A stretch of DNA of 16,744 nucleotides, taken from Cryomorphaceae bacterium (GTDB lineage Bacteria; Bacteroidota; Bacteroidia; Flavobacteriales; UBA7312). Each line of letters opens with the position of its first letter. The first letter of the stretch is position 1. A model generated the notes under the pieces. That model was not told the origin of the DNA, searched no databases, and was given only the letters and a program-made list of their open reading frames with translations. Shown piece by piece: positions 14,271-16,744 of the stretch. A program made the translations under genes and the position numbers. Location of the stretch: positions 1 through 16,744 of the forward strand of contig JABAYQ010000072.1 in the NCBI GenBank assembly GCA_018608925.1. Reading direction: 5' to 3'.

Positions 14271-16744
14271 TTAAAACTCGTCACCTCCACCTTGCATAAG
14301 GTCATCGTTTTTAATGTTGGTGTTTTCTTTAATAGAGTTGAATTTTAGCTCTCCAAAAGTGTATTTAAAACTTATCCCTATAGAACGGAACATTACATCT
14401 CTTTGGCTGTAGTAATTGAACCCGTCTCCTTCTAATTCAGTAACGAATGGTTTGTATTTTCTAAACGGCTCTGTAAAGCGTAATCCTATAGAGCCTTTTT
14501 TATTGTTGAATTCTTTCTTAAAGCCTAAGTTAAACAGAGAAAACCCTGGATTAATTCCTTGTGATGTTTGGTTGGGAGAGCGGAAAAAACCATAGGTTTC
14601 GACTTTGTATCCTTTTCCTAAATCATAGTTTCCGCCCATGTTCCAGTTGTACAATACTCGACCAATGTCTTCGCTAGTAGTTTCGTAAGTAAATAAATTA
14701 AATCCACCCCTTAAACTTAAGTCTCCAAAATTAATAGATCCATAATAATTAAAACCGATAGAGTTGTTGGTTCCTAAGTTTTCGTAAGAAGTTTCCCTTA
14801 CAAGTCCGTTTAGCTCTACAAACGATTCTACAAGGTCAATCGATTTTTTTGCAAATAGATAGTAACTCCCTTTATATTTTCTGGCAAAACTATTATACCC
14901 AACTTCTACTTGGTGAGTAAGAGCTGGATTCAAATATGGATTTCCTATAGATATATTAAATTCGTCCACGTTCAGGCTATTGGTATTCAGATATCGCATA
15001 CCTGGCCTCGATATTCTTTTGCTATAGCTAGCTTTCAAAGACTTCATCATATCTATTTTTTTAGAGATAATGAAATTTGGTAGTAGAGTGAAATAACCAT
15101 TATTAAAAGGAGTTAAGGTATCGCTTTGAAGCCACTCTCCATTAGTCTGATTATTCCAAAGTCCGTTTATTTTTGTGTCTTCTGCTCTTAAACCAACAAC
15201 AAGGCCAATGTCTTTAGTTAGCTCCCATTTTGTAGATATATAAAGTGCTGCTATATCTTGCTGATAGCTAAACTGCTCGTAAGGAATAGTGAATCTCCCA
15301 TTCTGAAAATTAGAATATTGATTCACTAAATTTCTATTCACATATTTTGCTCCAAGCTCAATGGTGTGCTTGTCTTCTATTGGGTGAGTATAGTCAATTT
15401 GAAAAGTGTACGACAAAGGATTACCATCGTTTTTGTTAATGGTGCTATCCGTCTGAACGCCCGATTGGTATTGATAAATATTATTGTCTTGATCTGTAAA
15501 ATCGTTTCCTAATTGAAAAGCAAATCTCAACTCTCTATCTTCGTGGTCTGCAAACTTTTTAACGTAGTCGGTAGTCCATTCATAACCATACCTTAAGTTT
15601 TTGGTGTTGGTATATCTGGTAGTATCCTGCACCACAAAGGCAGACACATCAAGAAAATCTTGGTCTAAAATAGAGTTGTACAGACTGTCGTTGGCCCATT
15701 CTTCATTGGTTTGTCTGTTTCCTCTTAAATTAAAGCTAGAAACAATACTGTTGTAAGGATTAAAATCATAATAAATTTCGGAAGAACCTCCAAAACCAAT
15801 CCATTGACCAATGGTTTGAGCATTCTGAAAATTGGTCGTAATAGAATTAAGATTCTTGGTATAGGTTGTTTGCTGACCAGAAAGTGGCCATCCGTATCTT
15901 GCCGATGCTCTAGCAGAAAATCCAAATTTATTGGAACCATAATTAATGTCTGCCGACTGGCGATTAACTCTTGTCCCTACAGACCCTCTAATAGAACTTT
16001 TAAACCCATTAATATTTTTTTGCTTAGTAATAATATTGATTATTCCTGAGCTACCTTCTCCTTCATATTTAGCTGTCGGACTAGTAATCACCTCCACGCT
16101 TTTTACTTGATCAGCAGGTATCATTTGTAATGCATCTGCTGCAGAGCTAGAAAAGAAGGTAGACTCTTTTCCGTTTACTAAAAACTTCACATTAGAAGAT
16201 CCTCTTAAGCTTACATTTCCGTCAAGGTCTACTGATAAAAGTGGTGTTTTTCTTAATACGTCGGTAGCATCGTCAAGGCTTTCGTTAAGATCGTTTTCTG
16301 CGTTATAAACGATTTTCTCCATTTTACTCTCGTAAATAGGTTTGTCTTCTATAACCGAAACCTCGTTTAAGGAAACCGCACTCTGGCTTACCTTCACCTT
16401 TTTTAGGTATACAAATGTTTTATTTTTATTTAGCTCAACATCTACTTTAGTCTCTTGATAACCGATAAAGTTTACCAAAAAATAATATGGCGCAAGGCCT
16501 AACTCTTGGAAAGAGAATGCGCCATCTTCATCGGTAATGGTTCCCTCCAACAAGATGTCGTTACTCCTGAAAAGTCGAACATTAGCATAAGAAAGAGATT
16601 CTCCTGTTTTGGCATCTACAAGTTTACCAGATATTTTTCCGTTGTGCTGAGATGCATTTGCTCCACGACCTCCAAAGTTAACTCCGGGTGGTTGTGAAAA
16701 AACAAAAGACGAAAGAAAAAGTAATACAATTGTTAGGTTAATTT
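14271..16744 (-). CDS. TonB-receptor-like outer-membrane beta-barrel protein (start outside window)
   Basis: An outer-membrane barrel protein of about 825 residues. The frame stays open to the window edge: the last visible codons encode INLTIVLLFLSSFVFSQPPG, the core and end of a signal peptide, so only a few codons and the start are missing. The TTG at 16553 is therefore not the start. After a Gly-rich stretch comes a carboxypeptidase-regulatory-like domain (GKISGKLVDAKTGESLSYANV, then GAFSFQELG), then a plug (DVLRKTPLLSVD, SLRGSSNVKFLVNGK, VEVITSPTAKYEGEGSSGI). The long C-terminal barrel matches the OMP_b-brl_3 type and ends in Phe. No TonB box or SusD partner is seen, so it may be a small-substrate or non-transport barrel; its ligand is unknown. 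A strong terminator follows its stop. Confidence 0.9.
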   Translation of the reverse strand, partial: INLTIVLLFLSSFVFSQPPGVNFGGRGANASQHNGKISGKLVDAKTGESLSYANVRLFRSNDILLEGTITDEDGAFSFQELGLAPYYFLVNFIGYQETKVDVELNKNKTFVYLKKVKVSQSAVSLNEVSVIEDKPIYESKMEKIVYNAENDLNESLDDATDVLRKTPLLSVDLDGNVSLRGSSNVKFLVNGKESTFFSSSAADALQMIPADQVKSVEVITSPTAKYEGEGSSGIINIITKQKNINGFKSSIRGSVGTRVNRQSADINYGSNKFGFSARASARYGWPLSGQQTTYTKNLNSITTNFQNAQTIGQWIGFGGSSEIYYDFNPYNSIVSSFNLRGNRQTNEEWANDSLYNSILDQDFLDVSAFVVQDTTRYTNTKNLRYGYEWTTDYVKKFADHEDRELRFAFQLGNDFTDQDNNIYQYQSGVQTDSTINKNDGNPLSYTFQIDYTHPIEDKHTIELGAKYVNRNLVNQYSNFQNGRFTIPYEQFSYQQDIAALYISTKWELTKDIGLVVGLRAEDTKINGLWNNQTNGEWLQSDTLTPFNNGYFTLLPNFIISKKIDMMKSLKASYSKRISRPGMRYLNTNSLNVDEFNISIGNPYLNPALTHQVEVGYNSFARKYKGSYYLFAKKSIDLVESFVELNGLVRETSYENLGTNNSIGFNYYGSINFGDLSLRGGFNLFTYETTSEDIGRVLYNWNMGGNYDLGKGYKVETYGFFRSPNQTSQGINPGFSLFNLGFKKEFNNKKGSIGLRFTEPFRKYKPFVTELEGDGFNYYSQRDVMFRSIGISFKYTFGELKFNSIKENTNIKNDDLMQGGGDEF

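Noticed and set aside
15725..16697. Short open frames overlapping the receptor-like gene
   Set aside because: They are antisense or out of frame with a long, convincing outer-membrane protein, and one of them covers its signal and N-terminal domain.
1..16744. Search for CRISPR arrays, tRNA/rRNA genes, transposases, phage or defence genes
   Set aside because: No regular repeats, cloverleaf-like stretches or recognisable mobile or defence proteins were seen; coding sequence fills nearly the whole window.

Overview
The window looks like chromosomal DNA from a member of the Bacteroidota, most likely a marine or environmental flavobacterium-like organism. The grounds are A/T-rich genes with little sign of Shine-Dalgarno sites, a type IX secretion (T9SS) C-terminal sorting domain, short Cys lipoprotein signals, a carboxypeptidase-regulatory-like plus plug plus barrel outer-membrane protein, and very tight gene packing. 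No RNA genes, insertion sequences, CRISPR arrays or phage genes were seen. No gap between genes exceeds about 80 bp.

Layout. Positions 1-3817 (+ strand) hold a packed three-gene run: the 3' part of an aldehyde dehydrogenase of the aminomuconate/hydroxymuconate-semialdehyde type, a small secreted beta-barrel-like protein, and a large secreted CotH-kinase-fold protein with a lamin-tail domain, a chitobiase-like Ig module and a T9SS tail. This run meets the minus-strand genes head-on, with no base between the two stop codons (3817/3818).

Positions 14201 down to 3818 (- strand) hold a continuous set of genes in the order cutC-family gene, GH2 beta-mannosidase, glycosylasparaginase, GH20 beta-N-acetylhexosaminidase, ROK sugar kinase, GH92 alpha-mannosidase, and a small unknown gene. 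Junctions are overlaps of 23, 8 and 1 nt, a 10-nt gap, a 1-nt overlap and an 81-nt gap, so the first six form a convincing operon. Their activities match the bonds of an N-glycan core: alpha-mannose (GH92), core beta-mannose (GH2), beta-GlcNAc (GH20) and the GlcNAc-Asn link (glycosylasparaginase). The ROK kinase can phosphorylate a freed sugar. Two enzymes carry lipoprotein signals, one has a twin-arginine signal, one has an uncleaved-looking N-terminal hydrophobic segment, and the kinase and CutC protein look cytosolic. The picture is of periplasmic dismantling of glyco-asparagine or short N-glycopeptides followed by uptake. No importer, SusC/SusD pair, endoglycosidase or fucosidase is in the window.

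Positions 14271-16744 (- strand) hold a TonB-receptor-like outer-membrane beta-barrel protein. Its reading frame stays open to the window edge, so its start lies just outside. A strong intrinsic terminator (14217-14250) separates it from the cutC gene and leaves almost no room for a separate promoter for the operon.

The most notable points are the full N-glycan core operon headed by a CutC-family gene, the terminator squeezed against the operon start, the TTG (non-ATG) start of the beta-mannosidase inside the cutC end, and the homologous C-terminal modules on the GH92 and GH20 enzymes. None is a clearly unprecedented system. The CutC association and the small unknown gene at the operon end are the most open questions.
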